Of a stretch of DNA of 9,346 nucleotides, positions 1 to 6,097 are shown piece by piece; the stretch's first letter is position 1; every line of letters begins with the position of its first letter. A program made the position numbers and the translations under genes. Source of the stretch: JBFXAF01 sp050178915 (GTDB lineage: Bacteria > Pseudomonadota > Alphaproteobacteria > Rhizobiales > Rhizobiaceae); assembly GCA_050178915.1 (NCBI GenBank), contig JBFXFO010000155.1:1-9346 (forward strand), in the 5' to 3' direction. The notes beneath the pieces were generated by a model that saw nothing but the letters and a program-made list of their open reading frames with translations, did no database searches and had not been told where the DNA came from.

Positions 1-15
1 AGGATTTGGGCGCGA

Positions 16-582
16 TCAGCCGCCGATCGACTTCACCGCCTGCGCCAGCCCCTGGAACGAGGCGCCGAAGCTGGTCTCGCCAGAGGCGCCCCGCAAGGTG
101 ATGCGCACGCCCGCCCCTTCCGCGATGGCGCGCTTGAAGCGCGGGCCGACCTGCTGCGTGGCAACGCAGATGCTGGCATCGCAACCGTCGAAGCCTACCT
201 CCAGCGGCTTCTCCAGGTGCTCGTGCGATACCACCACCTTGCCTGCCGCCATGCCGGCGGGAGCGCGAAGGATGAGCATCGGCTTGCCGGCCTCCGTCGC
301 CGCCAGCGACCAGGAGAACACCGTCTGCCCGGCATCGTCGACGATGGTCTGCGTGACGTTGCAGACGCGCGTCTTCGCCTTCAGGTTCTCGTCACAGATG
401 AGCAGCCAGTTGGCGAATGGCCGCGTGACGCGCTGCACCTCGCCGGGCGTGGCTCCCCCGGCGAGCATCTCCGACTGGCGGATCGAATAGGCGCCGGCCG
501 CCGCGCCGGCAGATGTCTGCGCGACGAGGCCAACGGCCAGCAGGAACACGGACACATCGCGAACACGTTTCGGAATACTCAT
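16..582 (-). CDS. Invasion-associated locus B (IalB) family secreted protein
   Basis: This gene encodes a 188-residue protein of the IalB family (named for Bartonella invasion-associated locus B), predicted to be exported to the periplasm or cell surface. Residues 1-28 form a signal peptide: basic start (KRVR), hydrophobic stretch VFLLAVGLVA, small residues before a likely cut near AGAAA-GA. The mature part has the family layout: an early W59 with C63 and C74, a central beta-rich segment (FSWSL, LILRAPAG), and a second cysteine pair C134/C139 in a GCDASIC motif, then the VGPRFKRAI segment. The four cysteines suggest two disulfides. It starts 15 bases after the adhesin gene stops, with a purine-rich GCGAGGG upstream, so it is probably translated from the adhesin transcript. 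The molecular function of IalB proteins is poorly defined; here linkage suggests an envelope or adhesion role (inference). The family call is from remembered sequence pattern. Confidence 0.85.
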   Translation of the reverse strand: MSIPKRVRDVSVFLLAVGLVAQTSAGAAAGAYSIRQSEMLAGGATPGEVQRVTRPFANWLLICDENLKAKTRVCNVTQTIVDDAGQTVFSWSLAATEAGKPMLILRAPAGMAAGKVVVSHEHLEKPLEVGFDGCDASICVATQQVGPRFKRAIAEGAGVRITLRGASGETSFGASFQGLAQAVKSIGG

Positions 583-597
583 TGCAGGGCCCTCGCT

Positions 598-2511
598 TCA
601 GTTGAGCGTCAGCCCCACCCCCAAAGAAGCGCCAAGATTGCCGCCGGCGTAGACGCCGGAGAAACTGAAACGGAACCTGCTGTCCAGGTCGGTGTAACCA
701 AGGCCAAAAGCGGTCGCGCCGCTGCCGCGCCAGTAGCCGCCTGCCACGGAGAAGCTGACCTTGCCGGGTGTCGGATCGAAGCGAAGCGCCGAGGCCGCCA
801 GGCCGACAGCGGCCGCGATCCTCGCCTCGCCGCGCACGTCGGCGATCTCGGAGGCGAGCTGGCCGAACCGCATGTCGGTGTAGTCGTTGGCGGCGCGCAG
901 CGTGCGCTCGCCTACCATGTCGGCATAGGCGCGGTTGTCGAACGAGATGTTGGCGAGACTGTTGTCGGTGTAGGTGTTGGCAAGCACGAGCGTCTGGTCT
1001 AGCCCGTCCTGCAGCTGCTCGACATTGACGGCGTCGGTGTCGTCAACGCCGCGGCCGACATTCTTCAGCACCACCGGCGTGTTCGGATCGCCGCCGAGGA
1101 GCGAGACGCTGTTCACCTTGTTGCCGGCGAGATCGGTGTCGTACTTCACCGCCAGATTGTCGAGCGCGGCGACGTTCTGGTTGGTGGCGAAGAGCTGCGA
1201 GCCGTTGACGGCGTCGGTTGAGACGGCCGACAGCGCGCCGGCGGTGAGATTGGTGATGCGCGTGCCGCCGGCGCCGCCGGCGAGCGTGATCGTATCCTTC
1301 GCGGCTCCTTGCGCGCCGTCATAACGCACCGCCCGGTCGCCGAGCTCGGTGACGGTCGTGCCGATGCCGTTCACGACAGTGTTGATGTTGGTGAGTTCGG
1401 TGTCGATCGCGCTGAAGGCGCTGTGCACTGTGGTGAAGTTGGCGCCTTGCACGGTGTAAGTCGGGCCGATGATCTGGCCGTTGATGTCGACGGTGGCGCC
1501 GCCGCCGAGCGTGTTCGCGATCGACTGCGCCACACCGAAGAGCTGCGCGCCGTTGACCGCATCGGTCGACGTGGAGTTGACCGTGCCGGCGGTCACGTTG
1601 GTCAGGCGCGTACCGCCGACACCGCCGCCGAGTGTGGCAGTGGTGCGGGCTGCGGAATCGTATTTGATCACCAGCTCGTCGAGCGCTTTCAGCTGACCGA
1701 CATTGGCCGCGTCAGTATCGGCCGAACCCGCCGCGACGTTGGTCAGCCGGCGCTTGATCGACGCGCTGCCAAGAGACACCTCGCCGTCGGGCGTGGCACC
1801 AGCCAGAGCGCCGGTGCCCGGATTGTACGCGGCACCCAGGGCGCCGGAGGTGGTCGAGCCGGCACCGAGCGCCACGCTGTTGGCGCTTGTTGCCGTGGCG
1901 CCATCGCCGAGCGCGAGCGAGCCCGTTGCACCCGCCAGGACCCGTGCACCGCGGCCGATGGCGATCGAACCGGCAGCGGTCGCGTCCGTCGTCGCGTTGT
2001 TGCCGATGGCGATGGAATTCAGCTCGCCGGCGTCGGCTTCCTGCCCGGTGATACCGAGGCCGGTGATGCGATTGCCGCCGAAGGAAATGCCCTTGTCCTG
2101 GTCGAGCGCGATGATGTCCTGCGTCGAGATACAGTCATCGCTCGGGTCAACAACGTCGCCGTTGATGTCGAGCACCTGCAGAGTGATAGGCCCGCCGCTG
2201 GCGGCACTGGAAAGGAGGCTGGAGACGTTGACGTTGAGAGTAGGCAGACCGGGCAGAAGGAAGGCCAGTGCGCCCACCAGGCCGTTGACGTTGCCCTCAA
2301 TCGGCGCGACCACGCCCGTGATCACCGGCGCCATGATGTCGGTGACGACCGAGCGCGGCAGGCTGACGCCGGTGCAGGCGCTTACCAGTGACTGCGCGGC
2401 GGCACGCGGCGCAGTCACGACGCCGGCGGCGGGAACAATCAAAACGGCAACGAAAGCGCCCAGGAAGGCCGCCCTGCCCGTCGACCCCCAACTCAACGCC
2501 AATCCTGTCAT
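598..2511 (-). CDS. Trimeric autotransporter adhesin (YadA/Hep_Hag type)
   Basis: This encodes a 637-residue type Vc autotransporter, a homotrimeric surface adhesin that anchors itself in the outer membrane. From the ATG: signal peptide about 1-40 (hydrophobic AAFLGAFVAVLIV, cut after APRAAA); an unrecognised N-terminal region about 41-160 with two cysteines (C46, C127); YadA-head repeats about 164-222 (SIAIG, SIAIGRGA, SLALGDGA, SVALGAG); neck motifs at 254-274, 301-325, 417-441 and 480-501 (LTNV.AG..DTDAVN..QL pattern); stalk segments each with a (V/L)(K/R)YD motif; a short helical stretch; and a C-terminal YadA anchor about 563-637 ending in a beta-strand with terminal LTLN. The start is ATG at 2511, with GGAG 8 bases upstream. 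A TTG one codon earlier (2514) is possible, but its spacing is only 5. For this family it is small. Related proteins include Bartonella BadA and Brucella BtaE/BtaF. It likely binds host or environmental surfaces; the ligand cannot be read from sequence. Confidence 0.93.
   Translation of the reverse strand: MTGLALSWGSTGRAAFLGAFVAVLIVPAAGVVTAPRAAAQSLVSACTGVSLPRSVVTDIMAPVITGVVAPIEGNVNGLVGALAFLLPGLPTLNVNVSSLLSSAASGGPITLQVLDINGDVVDPSDDCISTQDIIALDQDKGISFGGNRITGLGITGQEADAGELNSIAIGNNATTDATAAGSIAIGRGARVLAGATGSLALGDGATATSANSVALGAGSTTSGALGAAYNPGTGALAGATPDGEVSLGSASIKRRLTNVAAGSADTDAANVGQLKALDELVIKYDSAARTTATLGGGVGGTRLTNVTAGTVNSTSTDAVNGAQLFGVAQSIANTLGGGATVDINGQIIGPTYTVQGANFTTVHSAFSAIDTELTNINTVVNGIGTTVTELGDRAVRYDGAQGAAKDTITLAGGAGGTRITNLTAGALSAVSTDAVNGSQLFATNQNVAALDNLAVKYDTDLAGNKVNSVSLLGGDPNTPVVLKNVGRGVDDTDAVNVEQLQDGLDQTLVLANTYTDNSLANISFDNRAYADMVGERTLRAANDYTDMRFGQLASEIADVRGEARIAAAVGLAASALRFDPTPGKVSFSVAGGYWRGSGATAFGLGYTDLDSRFRFSFSGVYAGGNLGASLGVGLTLN
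1192..1280 (-). repeat. Internal repeat in the adhesin stalk, copy A (pairs with 1540-1628)
   Basis: This 89-base stretch aligns without gaps to 1540-1628, 348 bases (116 codons) away and in the same frame. Both encode the neck motif with the pattern TR(L/I)TN(V/L)TAG, then STDAVNG(A/S)QLF. They are diverged at many third positions, so this is an old duplication of a structural module rather than a recent or slipping repeat. Confidence 0.7.
1540..1628 (-). repeat. Internal repeat in the adhesin stalk, copy B (pairs with 1192-1280)
   Basis: This is the second copy of the neck-encoding module described for 1192-1280, aligned without gaps. It encodes the STDAVNGAQLF variant, whereas the other copy encodes STDAVNGSQLF. 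Confidence 0.7.
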
Positions 2512-2519
2512 CAATGCGA

Positions 2520-2523
2520 CTCC
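2520..2523 (-). promoter_or_regulatory. Ribosome binding site that decides the adhesin start
   Basis: On the minus strand GGAG lies 8 bases before the ATG at 2511 and 5 bases before the in-frame TTG at 2514. The 8-base spacing and the ATG codon favour a start at 2511. Confidence 0.6.
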
Positions 2524-2559
2524 ATCCGATCTGCGGATGGAATTGTCGCAATCTGCCCG

Positions 2560-2574
2560 TTAACAAGCTGTTAA
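2560..2574 (-). promoter_or_regulatory. CtrA-type binding box upstream of the adhesin operon
   Basis: The minus strand reads TTAA-CAGCTTG-TTAAC, an exact match to the CtrA full-site consensus TTAA-N7-TTAAC known from Caulobacter and other alphaproteobacteria. It is also a perfect inverted repeat (TTAACA, 3 bases, TGTTAA). It ends about 49 bases before the adhesin ATG, a usual distance for a site overlapping the -35 region. TTAA is rare in DNA this GC-rich. CtrA binding is inferred; I see no convincing -10 hexamer to go with it. Confidence 0.6.
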
Positions 2575-2665
2575 GCATAGATGACTGTCTTCTATTGACA
2601 CTCTACTTGCCTACATTCGCACCCATCGACCCGACTGGCGTATGGCAATGCGCCCCCACAAGCGC

Positions 2666-2691
2666 TCGCGCCCTCCGGGTGGAGGGCGCGA
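2666..2691 (-). terminator. GC-rich hairpin after the small membrane protein gene
   Basis: This is a perfect 11-bp stem (arm TCGCGCCCTCC) with a 4-base GGGT loop. It begins 27 bases after the stop of the 57-residue gene and lies about 155 bases before the adhesin start. No T-run follows on either strand, so it may be a weak or factor-assisted terminator or an RNA-stabilising structure. The position between two same-strand genes with separate promoter candidates fits a terminator. Confidence 0.45.
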
Positions 2692-2718
2692 CAAGCAGCA
2701 TCGAAAAGGCGGCGGCGG

Positions 2719-2892
2719 TCAGTGTGTGGTGGGCCGCGAGCCCTGCGATTTTCCGCGTGCGGCTGGCGCGGGGCGGGCGTTCGACTTCGCACGCGCCGGC
2801 GCGCGCTGGGGGGCCGCAACCGGCCCAGTGTTCTCAACGGCGACGCGATAACCGACATAGCCGAGGGCGGCGAGGAAAAGCATTCTGAGCAT
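2719..2892 (-). CDS. Small single-pass membrane protein (57 aa), function unknown
   Basis: This encodes a 57-residue protein. Residues 1-20 form one hydrophobic segment (MLRMLFLAALGYVGYRV), probably a membrane anchor or uncleaved signal. It is followed by VENTGPV and a basic, Ala/Pro/Arg-rich tail (about 26-57) likely to be disordered. The start at 2892 is chosen because GGGAG (2901-2905) lies exactly 8 bases upstream. An ATG at 2883 and an in-frame start 10 codons upstream (2922) are less likely: the first would remove the first three residues, and the second lies over the predicted promoter and adds a non-hydrophobic lead. I recall similar short proteins (M-x-LxLAALGYxGYR-type) in rhizobia, but no function is known to me. 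A candidate sigma-EcfG promoter 29 bases upstream suggests general-stress control (inference). Confidence 0.7.
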   Translation of the reverse strand: MLRMLFLAALGYVGYRVAVENTGPVAAPQRAPARAKSNARPAPAARGKSQGSRPTTH

Positions 2893-2900
2893 GGTGAAAA

Positions 2901-2905
2901 CTCCC
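2901..2905 (-). promoter_or_regulatory. Strong ribosome binding site of the 57-aa gene
   Basis: On the minus strand AGGGAG lies 8 bases before the ATG at 2892. This is the best Shine-Dalgarno match in the left half of the window and fixes the start of the small gene. Confidence 0.65.
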
Positions 2906-2920
2906 TGTCGTTGGCTTCTC

Positions 2921-2945
2921 AACCGCCGGCGCGGCAGATGGTTCC
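2921..2945 (-). promoter_or_regulatory. Candidate sigma-EcfG (general stress) promoter of the small gene
   Basis: The minus strand has GGAAC (2945-2941), then 18 bases, then TT (2922-2921), with GGTT as the full -10. The alphaproteobacterial EcfG/RpoE2 consensus is GGAAC-N16/17-CGTT, also written GGAAC-N18-TT; only the first base of the -10 tetramer deviates. Transcription would begin near 2912, leaving a roughly 20-base leader that carries the RBS before the ATG at 2892. Confidence 0.55.
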
Positions 2946-2964
2946 CACGCCCTCCCCTGGCGGA

Positions 2965-2985
2965 TGAAGCCGTTGCACGGCTTCA
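2965..2985. promoter_or_regulatory. 9-3-9 perfect palindrome upstream of the methyltransferase operon
   Basis: The half-site TGAAGCCGT is followed by TGC and its exact reverse complement. It lies 108 bases before the ATG at 3094 and about 20 bases upstream of the divergent EcfG-type promoter. It could be an operator for an unlinked regulator of the plus-strand operon or an RNA hairpin. No T-run follows, so an intrinsic terminator is less likely. No clear -35/-10 pair is visible between it and 3094. Confidence 0.4.
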
Positions 2986-3093
2986 CGAGGCTGCCTGACG
3001 CCTGCGTGGTGCTGCATGTCGCGCGTGTCTCACTGCGTCTGCCGCCGACCACCGAAGATGCGAGCCAAATTCCTGTGACCGAAGGGCATAGCA

Positions 3094-4641
3094 ATGGAGG
3101 TTATCGCCAAGGCGCATCACCCGCGGCCCGGCCGCCGGGCGCGAACGAAGTCGCATTCCGTCGATGGTGGCAACCGGACATACCGGTCGCTGCGCAACAC
3201 GCTGTCGCTGCAGCGCAGCTTCTCCGACGACGAGATCGCCCATATCCACGAGACCGCGCTCCAGGTGCTCGAGCGGCTCGGCGTGCGTGTCCTGAATGAC
3301 CAAGCGCGGCAACATTTCGCGCACGCCGGCGCCCGTGTCGATCCTGCCACGATGATGGTGTTTATCGACCGCGCACTCGTCGCGCAGGCACTGGCGACCG
3401 CGCCCGGCGAGTTCATGCTCGGCGGCGCACATCTTGAGCGCGACGTTCGCATCGGCGGCGACGCCACCGCCTTCATGTGCGTGGGCGGGCCTCCGAACAT
3501 CTCCGACATCGACCGCGGGAAACGCCCCGGCACACTCGAGGACTTCCAGAACCTGGTCCGGCTGTCGCAGCATTTCGAAGTGCTGCACATCCAGGGCTCC
3601 GGCGTCGAGCCGCAGGACATCCCGATCGAGCTTCGTCACCTCGCGCAGATCGAGACGCAACTGACGCTCTCCGACAAGCCCGTATTCGCCTATGCGCGCG
3701 GCGCCGGACAGGTCAGTGACGTGTTCGAGATGGTGCGGCTCGGGCGCGGCATCGACGCTGCCGCGTTCGCGGCAAAGCCGTGGTGCTACACCGTCATCAA
3801 CACCAACTCGCCGCGCCAGCTCGACAACGTCATGTGCCAGGGCATCATCGACTTCGCCCGCGCGGGGCAGCTTGCGGTGATCACGCCATTCACGCTGGCC
3901 GGGGCCATGGCGCCGATCACGGTCGCCGGCGCGCTGACGCTGCAGCATGCCGAGGCGCTGGCCGGCATCGTGCTCGCACAACTGGTCAATCCGGGCGCGC
4001 CTGTCGTCTATGGCTCGTTCACGTCGAACGTCGACATGCGCTCGGGCTCACCCGCTTTCGGGACGCCTGAATTCGTGCGCGCCGCCTTCGGCGCGGGACA
4101 ACTGGCGCGGCACATCGGACTTCCATGGCGAGGATCGGGCGCGACCGCGTCCAACGCGCCGGACGCGCAGGCGGCCTACGAGTTCCTGAACTCGGCGTGG
4201 GCGGGACTGCTGGGCGGCATCAACATGATGATCCACGCCGCCGGCTGGCTGGAAAGCGGGCTGACCGCGTCGCTGGAGAAATTCGTGCTCGACGTCGAGA
4301 TGCTGCAGGTTCTGGCGGAAGTACTGCAGGACAATCACCGCGATATGGACGGCCTGTTCGAGGCAATCGCCGAGGTCGAGCCTGGCGGTCACTTCTTCGG
4401 CTCGCAGCACACGATGGCGCGCTACGAGAAGGCGTTCTACACGCCGCTGGTATCGGACTGGCGCAATTTCGGCGCGTGGTCGGAGGATGGCTCCCGAACC
4501 GCGACGGAACGCGCCAACGGAATCTGGAAGAAGGTGCTGGAGCACTTCGAGCCGCCGCCGCTCGACGTGGCGCGCAAGGACGCCATCGCGGCCTTTCGGG
4601 AAAGACGCGCACGAGAGGGTGGCGCACCCATTCCGGCGTGA
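3094..4641 (+). CDS. MttB-superfamily methyltransferase (non-pyrrolysine type)
   Basis: This encodes a 515-residue member of the trimethylamine methyltransferase (MttB) superfamily, TIM-barrel enzymes that move a methyl group from a quaternary or tertiary amine to a corrinoid protein. Recognisable parts are the N-terminal helix (SDDEIAHIHETALQVLERLGVRV), the GGPPNISD segment near 131-138, KPVFAYARG near 195-203, the TPFTLAGAMAPITVAGAL core (264-281), and YGSFTSNVDMRSGSPAFGTPE (306-326) followed by NAPDAQAAYE (354-363). Only the final TGA stops the frame. With no in-frame amber it resembles the non-pyrrolysine branch (such as MtgB for glycine betaine) rather than methanogen MttB. About 35 Arg/His-rich residues precede the usual start. 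The ATG at 3094 has GAAGGG 7 bases upstream. It is the first of five tandem genes. No corrinoid protein or methyltetrahydrofolate methyltransferase is adjacent, so the substrate and methyl acceptor are open. Confidence 0.88.
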   Translation: MEVIAKAHHPRPGRRARTKSHSVDGGNRTYRSLRNTLSLQRSFSDDEIAHIHETALQVLERLGVRVLNDQARQHFAHAGARVDPATMMVFIDRALVAQALATAPGEFMLGGAHLERDVRIGGDATAFMCVGGPPNISDIDRGKRPGTLEDFQNLVRLSQHFEVLHIQGSGVEPQDIPIELRHLAQIETQLTLSDKPVFAYARGAGQVSDVFEMVRLGRGIDAAAFAAKPWCYTVINTNSPRQLDNVMCQGIIDFARAGQLAVITPFTLAGAMAPITVAGALTLQHAEALAGIVLAQLVNPGAPVVYGSFTSNVDMRSGSPAFGTPEFVRAAFGAGQLARHIGLPWRGSGATASNAPDAQAAYEFLNSAWAGLLGGINMMIHAAGWLESGLTASLEKFVLDVEMLQVLAEVLQDNHRDMDGLFEAIAEVEPGGHFFGSQHTMARYEKAFYTPLVSDWRNFGAWSEDGSRTATERANGIWKKVLEHFEPPPLDVARKDAIAAFRERRAREGGAPIPA

Positions 4642-4704
4642 CGCAGCCGCTCCGGCCGCAAGCCTTTCCATCCGAAGCCGGTTTCGCGCAACGTCGTCGC
4701 TCGA

Positions 4705-4737
4705 CTTTTCGCCGACCATCGGCCAAGACACGAAAAG
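4705..4737 (+). other. Possible RNA hairpin in the methyltransferase-monooxygenase spacer
   Basis: CTTTTCG (4705-4711) is matched by CGAAAAG (4731-4737), enclosing a smaller inverted repeat GCCGA-CCA-TCGGC (4711-4723). It lies in the only sizeable gap (136 bases) inside the five-gene operon. It could stabilise the upstream message or set unequal expression. It has no T-run after it. The stem is interrupted and may be chance. Confidence 0.25.
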
Positions 4738-4777
4738 GCGCGGTAGCAGCTTGCCGTGCTGGCAGGCGGATGCTGGC

Positions 4778-6091
4778 ATGAACCGACAGGATAACAAGCC
4801 CTTCGCGCTCATCGGCGCCGGCCCGACAGGCCTCGCCGCGGCCAAGACACTTGTCGAACAGGGGATCCCCTTCCAGGGCTTCGAGCTCCACACCGATGTC
4901 GGCGGCCTGTGGGATATCGATGGGCCGCGCTCGACCATGTATGAGAGCGCACATCTCATCTCGTCGAAGCGGATGACGCAGTTCAGCGACTTTCCCTTCC
5001 CGGACGATGTGGCCGACTATCCATCGCATCGCCAGCTCAAGCGCTACTTCCGGGCATTCGCGGACCGCTTCGATCTGCGCCGGCATTTTCATTTCGGCGC
5101 GGAGGTGCTGCAGGCCTCGCCACTGGGCGGATCGGGCGACGGCTGGCGGCTCGCGTGGCGCGATGCCACCGGGACCGCCCGGGAGGACGATTTCGCCGGC
5201 CTGATCATCGCCAATGGCACGCTGTCGGAGCCGAACATGCCACGCTTTGCGGGCGAGTTTTCGGGCGAGCTGATCCACTCGTCGCAGTACCGCTCGCCGC
5301 GCCAGCTTGCCGACAGGCGCGTGCTGATCATCGGCGCAGGCAACTCCGGCTGCGACATCGCGATCGATGCCGTCCACCACGCGGCGAGCTGCGATATCTC
5401 GCTGCGGCGCGGCTATCATTTCGTGCCGAAATACATCTTCGGCAAGCCGGCGGACACGATCGGCGGCGCCATCCGGCTTCCCATGTGGCTGAAGCGCAGA
5501 ATCGACGGCACGATCCTTCGCTGGTTCACGGGTGACCCGCAACGCTATGGCTTACCCAAGCCGGACCACGCGCTCTATGAATCGCATCCGATCGTGAATT
5601 CGCTGGTGCTGTTCCACGCCGGGCATGGCGACCTGCGGGTGAAGCCTGATGTCGACCGGTTCGATGGCAGCACCGTGCACTTCAAGGACGGGAGCGCTGC
5701 CGACTACGACCTCGTGCTGGCCGCAACCGGCTACCGGCTGCACTATCCCTTCATCGACCGCGAACTGCTCAACTGGCGTGGTGACGCACCGCACCTCTTC
5801 CTCAACTCGATGCACCCATCGCGTGACGATGTGTTCGTCCTCGGCATGGTCGAGGCGTCAGGCCTGGGCTGGCAGGGACGGCACGAACAGGCGGAGCTTG
5901 TGGCGCGATACCTGCGCGGGCTGCGCGAAGGGTCGGCCGCGGCGCGCAACATTCAGGCCGAAAAGGCGGCGGGGTTCGAGCGCCTGACCGGCGGGATCGA
6001 CTATCTGAACCTGCCGCGCATGGCTTACTATGTCGAGAAATCATCGTTCCGCCGGGCCGTCACCGACCGTATCCGCGCGCTCAAGGGCTGA
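4778..6091 (+). CDS. Flavin-containing monooxygenase (class B, FMO/BVMO-like)
   Basis: This encodes a 437-residue FAD- and NADPH-dependent monooxygenase that would add one oxygen atom to a soft nucleophile (N, S) or a ketone. An FAD-binding GxGxxG sits at 13-18 (GAGPTG), with GGLW at 42-45. The FMO signature FxGxxxHxxxY is exact at 161-171. The NADPH-binding GxGxSG is at 186-191 (GAGNSG), and the late ATGY motif at 316-319. Length is normal for bacterial FMOs (about 440-460). The start is the ATG at 4778, eight codons before the first Rossmann strand. The frame is open much further upstream (to 4487), but that stretch overlaps the methyltransferase gene and reads as low-complexity Arg/Ser. 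It is the second gene of the operon. Next to an MttB-type enzyme, an N-oxygenase on a methylamine is attractive, but a Baeyer-Villiger role is equally allowed by the motifs. Confidence 0.9.
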   Translation: MNRQDNKPFALIGAGPTGLAAAKTLVEQGIPFQGFELHTDVGGLWDIDGPRSTMYESAHLISSKRMTQFSDFPFPDDVADYPSHRQLKRYFRAFADRFDLRRHFHFGAEVLQASPLGGSGDGWRLAWRDATGTAREDDFAGLIIANGTLSEPNMPRFAGEFSGELIHSSQYRSPRQLADRRVLIIGAGNSGCDIAIDAVHHAASCDISLRRGYHFVPKYIFGKPADTIGGAIRLPMWLKRRIDGTILRWFTGDPQRYGLPKPDHALYESHPIVNSLVLFHAGHGDLRVKPDVDRFDGSTVHFKDGSAADYDLVLAATGYRLHYPFIDRELLNWRGDAPHLFLNSMHPSRDDVFVLGMVEASGLGWQGRHEQAELVARYLRGLREGSAAARNIQAEKAAGFERLTGGIDYLNLPRMAYYVEKSSFRRAVTDRIRALKG

Positions 6092-6097
6092 CCGGCC

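Noticed and set aside
2512..2514. TTG as the adhesin start codon
   Set aside because: The next codon is ATG with better RBS spacing (8 against 5 bases), so the ATG at 2511 is preferred; the difference is a single residue.
1703..2563. 286-codon open frame on the plus strand opposite the adhesin
   Set aside because: It mirrors the repetitive adhesin code (Ala/Pro/Ser/Val-rich) and crosses the adhesin promoter; no protein signature.
2595..2600. TTGACA, a consensus -35 hexamer on the plus strand
   Set aside because: No -10-like hexamer occurs 16-18 bases downstream, and no plus-strand gene begins in the following 490 bases.
2388..2888. 166-codon plus-strand frame through the adhesin promoter and the small membrane gene
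   Set aside because: It covers regulatory sequence and is antisense to a better supported small gene; the translation is Arg-rich with no hydrophobic or domain pattern.
2983..3981. 332-codon open frame on the minus strand opposite the methyltransferase
   Set aside because: No domain pattern; composition typical of an antisense shadow of a GC-rich gene, and no RBS-supported start.
4220..5542. 440-codon open frame on the minus strand across the methyltransferase-monooxygenase junction
   Set aside because: It lies opposite two genes with clear family motifs, its translation is rich in Arg, Ala and His with no recognisable domain, and long antisense frames are expected at this GC content.
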